DNA of 13,787 nt from assembly GCA_900317795.1 (NCBI GenBank), contig ONIF01000022.1, positions 1 through 13,787 of the forward strand, in the 5' to 3' direction. This document shows positions 1 to 6,125 of the stretch, one piece after another; position 1 is the stretch's first letter, and each line of letters begins with the position of its first letter. This stretch comes from an uncultured Eubacteriales bacterium. Its GTDB lineage: Bacteria > Bacillota > Clostridia > Oscillospirales > Acutalibacteraceae. The position numbers and the translations under genes were made by a program. The notes below the pieces were generated by a model. It had not been told where the DNA came from, did not search any database, and was given only the letters and a program-made list of their open reading frames with translations.

Positions 1-482
1 AGCTTCTGGGCTTCAAATTTCTCTTTTTGCGGTAATGATAAAGCAGCCAAAGATAAGTGCGGTGCATACATTTTCAGAACTGATTTGACAAGTGTGACTT
101 CATTTTGTATTGTTGCTGAAGATTTTGCATTGACTTCTGCATTGATGGCAGCTTGAATATGATTTACTGTGAGCTTATTCATTTTCACATTCATAATTGA
201 CGGAAAAGCATTTCTCTGTATTGCCCGATAGCCTGCAACCGTTGACGGCGAAAGCGTACCGCCTTTGAATTTGATATAACCGTCAATGCCCTCCGTAAGC
301 GTCATAGCTGATGAATCTTTTGCTATCTCTTTGTGCCTTGCCTTGAACTCAGCCGCCATGTATTCAGCCTCTGTTTTTGTGGGTGCAGTAAAGGATTTAC
401 GGATTTGCTTTCCGTTTTCATCAAGTCCCGCAAAGACTTGCACTCTCCAACTGCCCGATGGTAATTTTTTTGCTTTTGCCAT
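1..482 (-). CDS. int: Tyrosine-type phage integrase, N-terminal part (C-terminus off the left edge)
   Basis: This is the first 160 codons of a site-specific recombinase that would insert and excise the element. The frame is open from the ATG at 480-482 to the window edge. A strong AAGGAGGAG ribosome site precedes the ATG. The N-terminus (residues about 2-55, AKAKKLPSGSWRVQVFAG...) looks like the arm-type DNA-binding domain with its Lys/Arg-rich strand. Residues about 60-145 (MTLTEGIDGYIKFKGGTLSP, then the YRAIQRNAF region) match the SAM-like core-binding domain of phage integrases. The catalytic domain with the R-H-R-Y residues is not in the window, so activity cannot be judged. It is last in the leftward lysogeny operon, 133 bases after the end of the zinc-ribbon reading frame. 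An attachment site would be expected further left. Confidence 0.9.
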   Translation of the reverse strand, partial: MAKAKKLPSGSWRVQVFAGLDENGKQIRKSFTAPTKTEAEYMAAEFKARHKEIAKDSSAMTLTEGIDGYIKFKGGTLSPSTVAGYRAIQRNAFPSIMNVKMNKLTVNHIQAAINAEVNAKSSATIQNEVTLVKSVLKMYAPHLSLAALSLPQKEKFEAQK

Positions 483-615
483 AAAACTCCTCCTTGCATT
501 ATTCAAAAATATGCCCCATTTTCGATAGTTTTCGTTTAGGGGTATAATTATTCCCAAGCCGTTTGAACTCCGCTGTGAGCGTTCTACGGGCTTGTAGGAG
601 CGTGTTAAAGCGATA
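483..615. other. 133-base gap between HIRAN/zinc-ribbon gene and integrase
   Basis: I see no convincing gene, promoter or intrinsic terminator here. It holds the integrase ribosome site and a weak stem (CTAC-AAGCCC-GTAG on the minus strand). On the minus strand the frame directly after the zinc-ribbon TAG stop (616-618) stays open for 37 codons to a TAA. There is no start codon placed to use it, and an open run of that length is expected by chance fairly often. Confidence 0.5.
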
Positions 616-1420
616 CTATTTGATTTTCTTTCCGCAGTAGGGGCAATAACATTTTTCATCATCTTCCGCTTTTTGTTTTTCCTGCCAATTCAGCGGCAAG
701 CTCAGCTTTTATATAACCGATATGTGTATAGTCTGCTATTACTTTTATTGCATTTTCATCATAAGGATTATTTTTATCTCTTGATAATATCAAATCACTT
801 TCTTCTGTGAGAGTTGGCAGAATAGTTTGAATATTTACTCCTTTATCGTTTGGAAAAGTCACACCTGCTATCTTTGTAGGAGTGTCTATTGAAGTCAAAA
901 CAGGTTTCTTTGAAGTTTTTTGAACAGGCTTTGTTTCATTTATCGGCAGAGTAATGTTTGATGTGCTGTTACTGCATGACTGTATGCGTGTGAGCTGTGC
1001 CATATATTTATTTTTAAGGAGATTGATGGAATTGTATGTAAACTCGCCTACCGATATGGGAGAGCCGTGATATAAGTCAATTTTCAGCAGTGGCTTGTCA
1101 GCGTCTTTGACGGTAATATCTATCGTCCAATGTGAAACCTGTACAGGCGTACCTACTTCTGACACCTTTGCATCTATCATATCGGCATAATCATATATTT
1201 TTCCGCAGCCATCTATTGTCCACTTTTTATTTTCTTCATCAATGGCAAGCACACCTATTCTGTGGGTGACATTGTAGCCTTTGCTTTTCATAAGCTGATT
1301 GGATATACCTTTTTGCTCTTTTTCCTTTTTGCCTAAATACGAATAGTATATAGCATATACGGCAACAGTAAAAACAACTATACCGACAAACCATAATACT
1401 ATCATTGTCATAAAGTCCAT
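616..1420 (-). pseudogene. Membrane-anchored protein with PH-like region, HIRAN domain and C-terminal zinc ribbon, split by a one-base frameshift
   Basis: The start is the ATG at 1418-1420 behind AGAGGTGA. As written, the frame stops at 659-661 after 253 residues. The order is a membrane segment (about 5-27, IVLWFVGIVVFTVAVYAIYY), a charged linker, a region at about 50-148 resembling the PH-like domain of SHOCT-associated Firmicutes proteins (VLAIDEENKKWTI), and a HIRAN domain at about 180-245 (AGVTF; NPYDENAIKV; GYIKAELAAELA). Removing one A from either A5 run at 670-680 continues the HIRAN end into KAEDDEKCYCPYCGKKIK, a CxC-PxC zinc ribbon, ending at TAG 616-618 (267 residues). That fit strongly suggests an indel, a sequencing error or slippage. 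HIRAN domains are linked to recognition of unusual or damaged DNA ends. The position between repressor and integrase is typical for lysogenic-conversion or exclusion genes. If the shift is real and not bypassed, only the zinc ribbon is lost. Confidence 0.7.
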
Positions 1421-1439
1421 TTAAATCACCTCTTTAATT

Positions 1440-1751
1440 TTATTGATTTAAAATCGAAATTATTGACGGAACAGCGATAGCTAATACTGAGATAATCAGT
1501 ACAATCCAAAATCGGAAACTATCTCTTTGCTTCTTATCTAAAATAGCATTTGCGTATTCAGTAAGTGTTATTTCTGTATCTTCATTGAATTTACTGTCAC
1601 TAAAAATCATATAGTCAATTACATTTGGAAAGTTTGACTGAAAATCAATATATTCATCAACGGTATATCCTAATTTTTCAGCTATTTTTCCAAATTTTTT
1701 GTATTTCTTTATATTTTTTAAAATTTTTACTTGTTTGTTGGATAGTTCCAT
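1440..1751 (-). CDS. Small C-terminally membrane-anchored protein, unknown function
   Basis: This is a 103-residue protein that I do not recognise. The N-terminal part (residues 3-40, LSNKQVKILKNIKKYKKFGK, then IAEKLGYTVDEYI) looks like a helix-turn-helix or small helical domain. The middle is acidic. Residues about 80-100 (FWIVLIISVLAIAVPSIISI) form one clear membrane span with a very short tail, so the domain should face the cytoplasm. The start ATG lies 15 bases after the repressor stop with a GGGGGA ribosome site, so it is co-transcribed with the repressor and expressed in the lysogen. Place and topology suggest a superinfection-exclusion or signalling partner of the neighbouring membrane-bound HIRAN protein. 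That is inference from position only. Confidence 0.7.
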   Translation of the reverse strand: MELSNKQVKILKNIKKYKKFGKIAEKLGYTVDEYIDFQSNFPNVIDYMIFSDSKFNEDTEITLTEYANAILDKKQRDSFRFWIVLIISVLAIAVPSIISILNQ

Positions 1752-1766
1752 ACCCCAAGTTCCCCC

Positions 1767-2159
1767 TCATTCATCGTTATCAGAATTTTTGAGATTGTTT
1801 AGATAAATAATTGCCTTTGCACGCTTGACAAGTGGCAAACTTTTTACTAAATCAACAAGTTCGTCTGACATTTCCTCTTTTTGTGCAGGATTATTTATAA
1901 TTGTGTTTTCGCCAAAAGAAACATTGGAACTTCCCGAAAAGTCGTTACTATAAATCTGCATTTCATTTCTCCCCAACAGATAATCAACGGATACATTAAA
2001 AAATTCTGCTATTTGGTTTATATACTTCATGTATGATTTGCTTTTGTTTTTTTTCCAAGTTGAAAATACGCTTTTTTCTACACCTAAATAGTCTGTCAAA
2101 TCCTTTTGCGACTTGTTTTGTTCTTCCAATAAAGCTGAAATTCTATTAATAATATCCAT
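1767..2159 (-). CDS. XRE-family (cI-like) phage repressor
   Basis: This 130-residue protein has an N-terminal helix-turn-helix of the XRE/Cro-cI type at residues about 5-63 (NKSQKDLTDYLGVEKSVFST, then the conserved end FFNVSVDYLLG). A linker and a short C-terminal helical region (EELVDLVKSLPLVKRAKAII-like) probably serve dimerisation. There is no peptidase S24 domain, so induction would not be by RecA-driven self-cleavage. The antirepressor at 2754-3524 is an obvious candidate for inactivating it. It is transcribed leftward and divergently from the early operon, and the AAGAACT half-sites in between are its likely operators. The ribosome site is weak (GGGGTG upstream of ATG 2157-2159). Confidence 0.88.
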   Translation of the reverse strand: MDIINRISALLEEQNKSQKDLTDYLGVEKSVFSTWKKNKSKSYMKYINQIAEFFNVSVDYLLGRNEMQIYSNDFSGSSNVSFGENTIINNPAQKEEMSDELVDLVKSLPLVKRAKAIIYLNNLKNSDNDE

Positions 2160-2191
2160 ATTTCACACCCCTTTTTTAGTTATATCTCCAA

Positions 2192-2241
2192 AGTTCTTGA
2201 AATAAGAACTAAAAGTGTTGACAGTTGTCAATTTAAGAACT
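2192..2241. promoter_or_regulatory. Repressor operator half-sites (AAGAACT)
   Basis: AGTTCTT (2192-2198) and AAGAACT (2204-2210) form a perfect inverted repeat with a 5-base centre. A third exact AAGAACT at 2235-2241 overlaps the edge of the rightward -10 element. A weaker match, TAGAACC, is at 2300-2306. The palindrome also covers the poor -35 position of a possible leftward -10 (TATAAC on the minus strand, 2179-2184). This arrangement fits binding by the XRE repressor, blocking the early promoter and possibly tuning its own transcription. Which protein binds is inference. Confidence 0.65.
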
Positions 2242-2246
2242 ATAAT
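2218..2246 (+). promoter_or_regulatory. Early rightward promoter, perfect sigma-A consensus
   Basis: TTGACA (2218-2223), a 17-base spacer and TATAAT (2241-2246) match the housekeeping consensus exactly. Transcription would start near 2253 and run into the Cro-like and antirepressor genes. The -35 sits inside a TTGACA-GT-TGTCAA near-palindrome, and an AAGAACT operator half-site touches the -10. Confidence 0.85.
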
Positions 2247-2319
2247 AATTTCAGTTGGTGATTTGATAACAAATATATTTCAAAATAAGTTGATATTTTT
2301 AGAACCTTATATTTATATT

Positions 2320-2348
2320 ATAGTATCATTTTTATCAACCTTTGTCAA
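2320..2348 (-). promoter_or_regulatory. Candidate leftward promoter for the repressor operon
   Basis: On the minus strand, TTGACA (2343-2348) is followed by a 17-base spacer and TACTAT (2320-2325), preceded by TG one base upstream (an extended -10). It would give the repressor operon a leader of about 150 bases that crosses the operators and the rightward promoter, so the two transcripts would overlap. The -10 matches 4 of 6 bases, so this is a candidate only. Confidence 0.45.
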
Positions 2349-2386
2349 GAATATCTATAAAAAAAGCATAGAAAGTTGGTGTATAG

Positions 2387-2458
2387 ATGTTCTACGGAAT
2401 AACGGCTTTTGTTATTATTTGGCTTTGGTACTTTTGGTACAGAAATAAAGACCAGTAA
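2387..2458 (+). CDS. Possible 23-residue membrane peptide in the early leader
   Basis: The ATG at 2387 opens MFYGITAFVIIWLWYFWYRN, then KDQ and TAA. It is one hydrophobic, Trp/Tyr-rich span followed by a short charged tail. It lies in the early transcript just before the Cro-like gene. The ribosome site is poor (AGTTGGTG). Small leader membrane peptides are common in phages, but without conservation data this may be chance. Confidence 0.25.
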   Translation: MFYGITAFVIIWLWYFWYRNKDQ

Positions 2459-2488
2459 TACAACCGAAACGAACAGGAGTGATAATAT

Positions 2489-2761
2489 TTGTTTGAGAAT
2501 TTGAGGGAAGATTTTAAAAAGACGCTGAAAGAAAAGGGTATGACTTATGCTCAGTTGAGCGACAAAACAGGTACTGCCGAAAGTACAATTAAGCGTTTTA
2601 TGTGCGGTGCAGACGACAGCAGGAGAGTCGCTGAAAGCATAGCGGATGTGTTGAATTGTAAACTTGTTTACAGCAACGGTGTTTATGAAATTGCAACTGA
2701 TACCACAGCGGAACAGCTTGTTGACGGGCAGACAGCGGAAAGGACAGATGAAAATGAATGA
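2489..2761 (+). CDS. Cro-like HTH transcriptional regulator
   Basis: This is a 90-residue protein starting at TTG (2489-2491), nine bases after AGGAG (2475-2479). No better-placed ATG exists in this frame. Residues about 13-57 (KEKGMTYAQLSDKTGTAEST, then IKRFMCGADDSRRVAESIAD) show an XRE-type helix-turn-helix. The tail is acidic and threonine-rich. It is the first clear gene behind the early promoter, so it is the natural Cro counterpart to the leftward repressor. Its stop overlaps the start of the antirepressor by 8 bases, suggesting translational coupling. Confidence 0.75.
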   Translation: MFENLREDFKKTLKEKGMTYAQLSDKTGTAESTIKRFMCGADDSRRVAESIADVLNCKLVYSNGVYEIATDTTAEQLVDGQTAERTDENE

Positions 2762-3524
2762 GTTAATCAGTATCAACTACAACAATGAACAGCCCACCGT
2801 GTTGGGCAGAGATTTGCATGAGGCTCTTGAAGTCAAAACCGCATATAAAGATTGGTTTCCAAGAATGTGTGAATACGGTTTTGAAGAAGGAAAAGATTTC
2901 AACCCGCTCAAAAATGAGCGACTTCAAATTGAGGGTAACAGAGAAGTTACCAGAACGGTTACAGACCATCAACTTACAATCCCTATGGCAAAAGAAATAT
3001 GTATGCTCCAGCGTTCCGACAAGGGCAGAGAGTTCAGACAGTATTTTATCAAAGTCGAGGAACAGTGGAATACTCCCGAAGCGGTAATGTCAAGGGCATT
3101 GAAATTTGCCAATCAGAAACTTGAGGAAATCAAAAACAGCAATATCAAACTTACCGAAACTCTCGCCGTGCAGGAACAGCAGATTGCAGAGTTACAGCCC
3201 AAAGCAAGCTACTATGACGTTGTACTGAACTGTAAAGACTTGGTGTCGGTTACAGAGATTGCAAAGGATTACGGCAGGTCGGCAAAGTGGCTGAATGAGA
3301 AACTTCATGAACTCGGCATACAGTTCAAGCAGGGCGGTAAAACATGGTTGCTGTATCAGAAATACGCCGAAAAAGGCTATACAAGCACCAAAACGCAGAC
3401 CTATAACGGAAATGACGGTGAAGTTCATACAAAAGTACATACTTACTGGACGCAAAAGGGCAGACTTTTCATTTATGACAAGCTGAAAGCCGAAAGTATT
3501 CTTCCTGTAATGGAAAAGTCGTGA
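2754..3524 (+). CDS. Phage antirepressor (AntA-type N-terminus, KilAC C-terminus)
   Basis: This is a 256-residue protein. I chose the ATG at 2754 because GGAAAGGA (2737-2744) is nine bases upstream. An ATG at 2748 is only three bases away from it, and the frame upstream overlaps the previous gene. Residues about 5-110 match the AntA/AntB family (VLGRDLHEALEVKTAYKDWF; GFEEGKDF; DHQLTIPMAKEICMLQRSDK; GREFRQYFIKVEEQW). A coiled linker follows (about 120-150), then the KilAC DNA-binding domain at about 150-250 (SVTEIAKDYGRSAKWLNEKL; HELGIQFKQGGKTWLLYQKY; AEKGYT; W-TQKGRLFIYDKL). Such proteins promote the lytic switch by antagonising the repressor, usually by direct binding. Confidence 0.92.
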   Translation: MNELISINYNNEQPTVLGRDLHEALEVKTAYKDWFPRMCEYGFEEGKDFNPLKNERLQIEGNREVTRTVTDHQLTIPMAKEICMLQRSDKGREFRQYFIKVEEQWNTPEAVMSRALKFANQKLEEIKNSNIKLTETLAVQEQQIAELQPKASYYDVVLNCKDLVSVTEIAKDYGRSAKWLNEKLHELGIQFKQGGKTWLLYQKYAEKGYTSTKTQTYNGNDGEVHTKVHTYWTQKGRLFIYDKLKAESILPVMEKS

Positions 3525-3534
3525 GGTGAGAGAA

Positions 3535-3708
3535 ATGCCGATAACTTGGAAAGACAGATGTGATATGCAGATGAAAGCACTCATTCTTTCGGCAATGACT
3601 GTATACGGCTGTACGGAAGAACAAGCCTATGAAGCAGTATTCAAAGCACTTTGCTCATGTGCAACGTACAAGCTTGTAAATGAGCTTCTGGAGAAAGATG
3701 ATGGATAA
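3535..3708 (+). CDS. Small helical protein, unknown
   Basis: This is a 57-residue protein. The start at ATG 3535 is supported by GAGGTGAG at 3523-3530. A GTG at 3526 in the same frame lies within that ribosome site and is less likely. The sequence MPITWKDRCDMQMKALILSA, then MTVYGCTEEQAYEAVFKALC, is mostly helical with four cysteines but no clear finger spacing. It begins ten bases after the antirepressor stop and overlaps the next gene. I do not recognise a family. Confidence 0.6.
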   Translation: MPITWKDRCDMQMKALILSAMTVYGCTEEQAYEAVFKALCSCATYKLVNELLEKDDG

Positions 3709-3865
3709 CAAGAGATACCGTGTATGTCATAAGTGCAAAGAGGTTTGGAACGTATCGGGCAAAGTCAAAGGCAACAAGCAATATATTTGTCCGATATGCG
3801 AATACGGCGATAAATGGATAAAAAGAATTTGCATGAGGTGCTACTACGGCAAAGAAATTACATAA
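3698..3865 (+). CDS. Small cysteine-rich zinc-finger-like protein
   Basis: This is a basic protein of about 55 residues with three CxxC pairs: CHKC (about residue 10), CPIC (about 32) and CMRC (about 46). It should bind at least one zinc ion, ribbon-like (VCHKCKEVWNV...YICPICEYGDKW). Two adjacent ATGs (3698 and 3701) are possible. The second has the better spacing from GGAG (3690-3693). The reading frame overlaps the end of the previous gene by 11 bases. A nucleic-acid or protein-binding role is likely, but the target is unknown. Confidence 0.6.
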   Translation: MMDNKRYRVCHKCKEVWNVSGKVKGNKQYICPICEYGDKWIKRICMRCYYGKEIT

Positions 3866-3886
3866 ACATTGGCAGGGGGTGTAAAT

Positions 3887-4138
3887 ATGCCGAAAAAGTG
3901 TAAAAATCCTTTAGCGACAGTGACAGCTACTATCGCATATTACATGGAATTGTCTGATATGACGAATAAGGAAATTTGTCAAAAACTGATGATGTCGTTT
4001 CCGACGTGGATTGACAAGAAGAAAAACCCCGATAAATTCACTTTGGGAGATTTAAACATACTTTCAAAGATATTCGGCATTGACATAATGGTACTTGTCG
4101 GTGGACTTGTTCCAAAAGAAACAGAAAGGAGCGTTTAA
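3887..4138 (+). CDS. HTH (XRE-like) small DNA-binding protein
   Basis: This is an 83-residue protein. ATG 3887 follows AGGGGGT by six bases. An in-frame TTG at 3869 lies upstream of that ribosome site and is not favoured. The central part (DMTNKEICQKLMMSFPTWID, then KKKNPDKFTLGDLNILSKIF, GIDIMVLV) has the helix-turn-helix layout and the ending 'lskifgidimvlvgg' seen in phage XRE-like proteins. The recognition helix (MSFPTWIDKKKNPDKF) is atypical. It may be a third regulator of the early region or an accessory DNA-binding protein. Confidence 0.65.
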   Translation: MPKKCKNPLATVTATIAYYMELSDMTNKEICQKLMMSFPTWIDKKKNPDKFTLGDLNILSKIFGIDIMVLVGGLVPKETERSV

Positions 4139-4140
4139 AA

Positions 4141-4311
4141 ATGAGTGAAAGCGAAGCTGTAAAAATGGCAGTCGTGCTTGTGCCTATGGCATGGATAGCG
4201 GTTGTATTGCTTATAGGCTGGATTGCCGAAGAAGTCAGAAATTACAAGGCAAGAGATTGGTTTAAGGATAAGGAAGCACAGGCGATTTTGAAAAAGGTGA
4301 AATCGGAATGA
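4141..4311 (+). CDS. Small single-span membrane protein
   Basis: This is a 56-residue protein: MSESEAVKMAVVLVPMAWIA, then VVLLIGWIAEEVRNYKARDW and a basic, charged C-terminal tail. One membrane span covers residues about 9-28. It is supported by AAGGAG upstream of ATG 4141, two bases after the previous stop, and by an ATGA overlap with the next gene (4308-4311). No family is recognised. A phage membrane-anchoring or envelope-directed role is possible but unproven. Confidence 0.6.
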   Translation: MSESEAVKMAVVLVPMAWIAVVLLIGWIAEEVRNYKARDWFKDKEAQAILKKVKSE

Positions 4312-4958
4312 TAATGACGAATACAAAACAGTGCCGGACGTGCATATATGGCGAGAAATGGAGCGGTGTCTATACTTGCGGAAGGGCTTTTGAAAAAGAC
4401 GGCACTATCAATCAAGGCAGAATACCCACCCGCACGGAAAATAAATGTTTTGGCTACATCAAGAAAGGAACGAGAAAAATGAATGCAATGATAGTTGAGA
4501 AAAAAGAAGATGTAAAAGCAGTTGAAAAAACTGTTGAAAAACCCGTTGAGAGCGTTGAAAAGTCCGATGACAAGCCGAAAAAGCACTCTTGGACAGTCGG
4601 TGATACAGAAACTTTGATACACTTCTATAACAAAGGTGCGGAAATCAAGGCACTTGCAGAGATGTTTGAAGTGACTGAAACGGCTATAAAAATCAAGTTG
4701 CAGAAATTGAAAAGGTCTGAACAATGGAAAGGACATTTCACCGACAGCGGAACTATTTCCAAAACGGAAATAGTTGCCGAGCCTAAAACAGTTACAGCGG
4801 AAGTAAAGGAACTCTCACCCATCACGGCACACATCAAGGACTTGAAAGCCTACTTTGCAGATTTTGTGATAGAGAAATGCAAGCGTGAAGTTGTACCCGA
4901 TGCAGTTGAATTTGTCGGTGCATACATCAAATATCTTGAAGAAAAGGTGAACGAGTAA
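4308..4958 (+). CDS. Cys-domain plus HTH protein with a repeat linker
   Basis: This is a 216-residue protein. ATG 4308 overlaps the previous stop and follows AAGGTGA by seven bases. Residues 9-50 form a small cysteine domain (CRTCIYGEKW...YTCG...KCFGY) of the kind often encoded as a free small protein in phages. Residues 60-92 are a Val-Glu-Lys repeat linker (VEKTVEKPVESVEKS). Residues about 93-137 (HSWTVGDTETLIHFYNKGAE, then IKALAEMFEVTETAIKIKLQ, KLKR) look like a Myb/SANT-like or sigma-type HTH. The C-terminal 60 residues are helical. An internal ATG at 4479 (Met58) has its own AAAGGA nine bases upstream, so a short HTH-only product is possible. This is likely a DNA-binding protein with unknown target. 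Confidence 0.65.
   Translation: MIMTNTKQCRTCIYGEKWSGVYTCGRAFEKDGTINQGRIPTRTENKCFGYIKKGTRKMNAMIVEKKEDVKAVEKTVEKPVESVEKSDDKPKKHSWTVGDTETLIHFYNKGAEIKALAEMFEVTETAIKIKLQKLKRSEQWKGHFTDSGTISKTEIVAEPKTVTAEVKELSPITAHIKDLKAYFADFVIEKCKREVVPDAVEFVGAYIKYLEEKVNE
4751..4775. repeat. 10-bp perfect inverted repeat inside a coding region
   Basis: AACTATTTCC (4751-4760), a 5-base loop and GGAAATAGTT (4766-4775). It lies in the linker after the HTH of the 4308-4958 gene and could form a stable mRNA hairpin. No U-run follows, so it is not a terminator. Confidence 0.6.
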
Positions 4959-5659
4959 TGCGACAGCTTACAAAAGCCGAACAATGCCGTAACCTGATGT
5001 ATCGTAAAACAATGTTGTCAAAGCTCAATTACTGGGAAATAAGCACTCAGCTTGATGACATGATAGAAATGTGCGGAAACATAAAATATCTTGAGCAGGA
5101 CGATCCGGAAATAATAAACGCATTTGACGGCAACGAAGATGATGCACATGAGTTTATCATGGCATTTTCTGACCTTGTGTATGACCTCGAAAATTTATCG
5201 GAACAGCTTACAGATATTTTCGGATATGGCAATGAAGAAAACTTCAACGAAACAGCGGTTGCTTTGATTGGAAAGTATTATGAAACACTCGGGTTTGATT
5301 CTTACCGTGAAGATTACTTTGAATTTGATTCGGAGTACATGGAAGAAGTCGGAGTTCAAAAGTCCCGTGAACGTATCATGCGAAAGACCAAAAAGCAAAT
5401 GCTTGATGATATAGGCTTTACAATGGCACTTATTCTCCAATTTACCGACTTGGAATACAGATACAATTCCCTTGAAGCAACGGTCGGTATTTTCAAAGAC
5501 GAAAATATTAAAATGCTGAAGCTCGTCAAAAATATTGATGATAAGTACAACGAGATGTTTGACAAAAAAGGAAAACTTGATAAATATTCCAAGGCAAAAG
5601 AAATAAGAGAGTTTGACAAAATGATTAAGGACTTACCCGATAAATACTGGGTAGAATAG
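4958..5659 (+). CDS. Strongly acidic protein of unknown function
   Basis: This is a 233-residue protein starting at ATG 4958 in a TAATG overlap, with AAGGTGA upstream. I do not recognise a domain. Residues 27-130 contain 30 Asp/Glu against only 3 Lys/Arg, with clusters such as EQDDPE, GNEDDAHE and EDYFEFDSEYMEE. After that the chain turns basic and helical (KSRERIMRKTKKQMLDDIGF), with a likely coiled coil at about 170-225. The charge split resembles DNA-mimic proteins such as anti-restriction factors, but no family match supports this. It may equally be a structural or replication accessory factor. It lies just before the PcfK/PcfJ-like pair. Confidence 0.65.
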   Translation: MRQLTKAEQCRNLMYRKTMLSKLNYWEISTQLDDMIEMCGNIKYLEQDDPEIINAFDGNEDDAHEFIMAFSDLVYDLENLSEQLTDIFGYGNEENFNETAVALIGKYYETLGFDSYREDYFEFDSEYMEEVGVQKSRERIMRKTKKQMLDDIGFTMALILQFTDLEYRYNSLEATVGIFKDENIKMLKLVKNIDDKYNEMFDKKGKLDKYSKAKEIREFDKMIKDLPDKYWVE

Positions 5660-5669
5660 GAGAATTACA

Positions 5670-6116
5670 ATGAATGAGATAAAAGAAAAATCCGCTGTCG
5701 GTAGTGGCATACCGGCAACGGACATAGAAAAAACATCTACTGAAATTATAAATCATGCGATTGAAAAAATCAACCCCAAATCAATAAAAAATGCAAATCG
5801 TTACATGGAAGTAGTGGCAGAGCCTGTTGCAAAAGCTCTGCACGGCTTTTGCCGACAGTCAGAGGAATTTGCAAGGGCTATCGTTGAAACGGACAGAACC
5901 TTTCAGGAATGCCTTGAAACGATTATGAAAGAAGTTAGAGATGCCCTTTCCGACATTGACACATACCAGAGGGCAGTTGAATTTTACTTCCCCGGAGCGA
6001 AAGTTGAGTTTAAAATGACAATCCGCATGAGCGAGTGGGAAACGGAAGAACCTGAACCGGAAAAGCCTGCAAAGAAAAACATTGACCTGTCACTTGACAG
6101 CCTTTTGGATTGGTAG
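5670..6116 (+). CDS. PcfK-like family protein
   Basis: This is a 148-residue protein with AGGAG before ATG 5670. The central part (NRYMEVVAEPVAKALHGFCR; FARAIVETDRTFQECLETIM; KEVRDALSDIDTYQRAVEFY; FPGAKVEFKM) follows the pattern of PcfK-like proteins: a helical 'sf.ec...i..ev' segment and then an 'a..yy..d.v.f' end. The tail is acidic with a final hydrophobic motif (SLDSLLDW). PcfK was named from an enterococcal conjugative plasmid and occurs next to PcfJ in mobile elements. Its molecular role is not known. It is immediately followed by the PcfJ-like gene, which strengthens the call. Confidence 0.7.
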   Translation: MNEIKEKSAVGSGIPATDIEKTSTEIINHAIEKINPKSIKNANRYMEVVAEPVAKALHGFCRQSEEFARAIVETDRTFQECLETIMKEVRDALSDIDTYQRAVEFYFPGAKVEFKMTIRMSEWETEEPEPEKPAKKNIDLSLDSLLDW

Positions 6117-6125
6117 GTGACAAAC

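Larger units (their letters stand above)
2160..2488. promoter_or_regulatory. Genetic switch region between repressor and early operon
   Basis: This 329-base AT-rich intergenic region lies between divergent regulators. It holds a consensus rightward promoter, inverted and direct AAGAACT half-sites, a candidate leftward promoter and a roughly 235-base early leader. The leader includes one possible 23-codon membrane peptide. A longer open run from a GTG at 2215 overlaps the promoter itself and is unlikely to be a gene. Confidence 0.8.

Noticed and set aside
286..528. 80-codon plus-strand frame opposite the integrase
   Set aside because: The minus strand carries a clear integrase N-terminus with a strong ribosome site. 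The plus frame has none and shows no domain.
504..615. Minus-strand open frame of 37 codons directly after the zinc-ribbon TAG, suggesting amber readthrough or recoding
   Set aside because: There is no start codon, and other genes here end normally in TAG. An open stretch of this length is expected by chance about one time in six, so I do not claim readthrough.
2215..2448. 77-codon plus-strand frame from GTG in the switch region
   Set aside because: Its start lies upstream of the -10 of the promoter that would transcribe it, it has no ribosome site, and its composition simply follows the AT-rich DNA.
2345..2776. 143-codon minus-strand frame opposite the Cro-like gene
   Set aside because: It is antisense to a well-supported gene with a ribosome site and HTH. 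Its Phe/Cys-rich translation is typical of a shadow frame.
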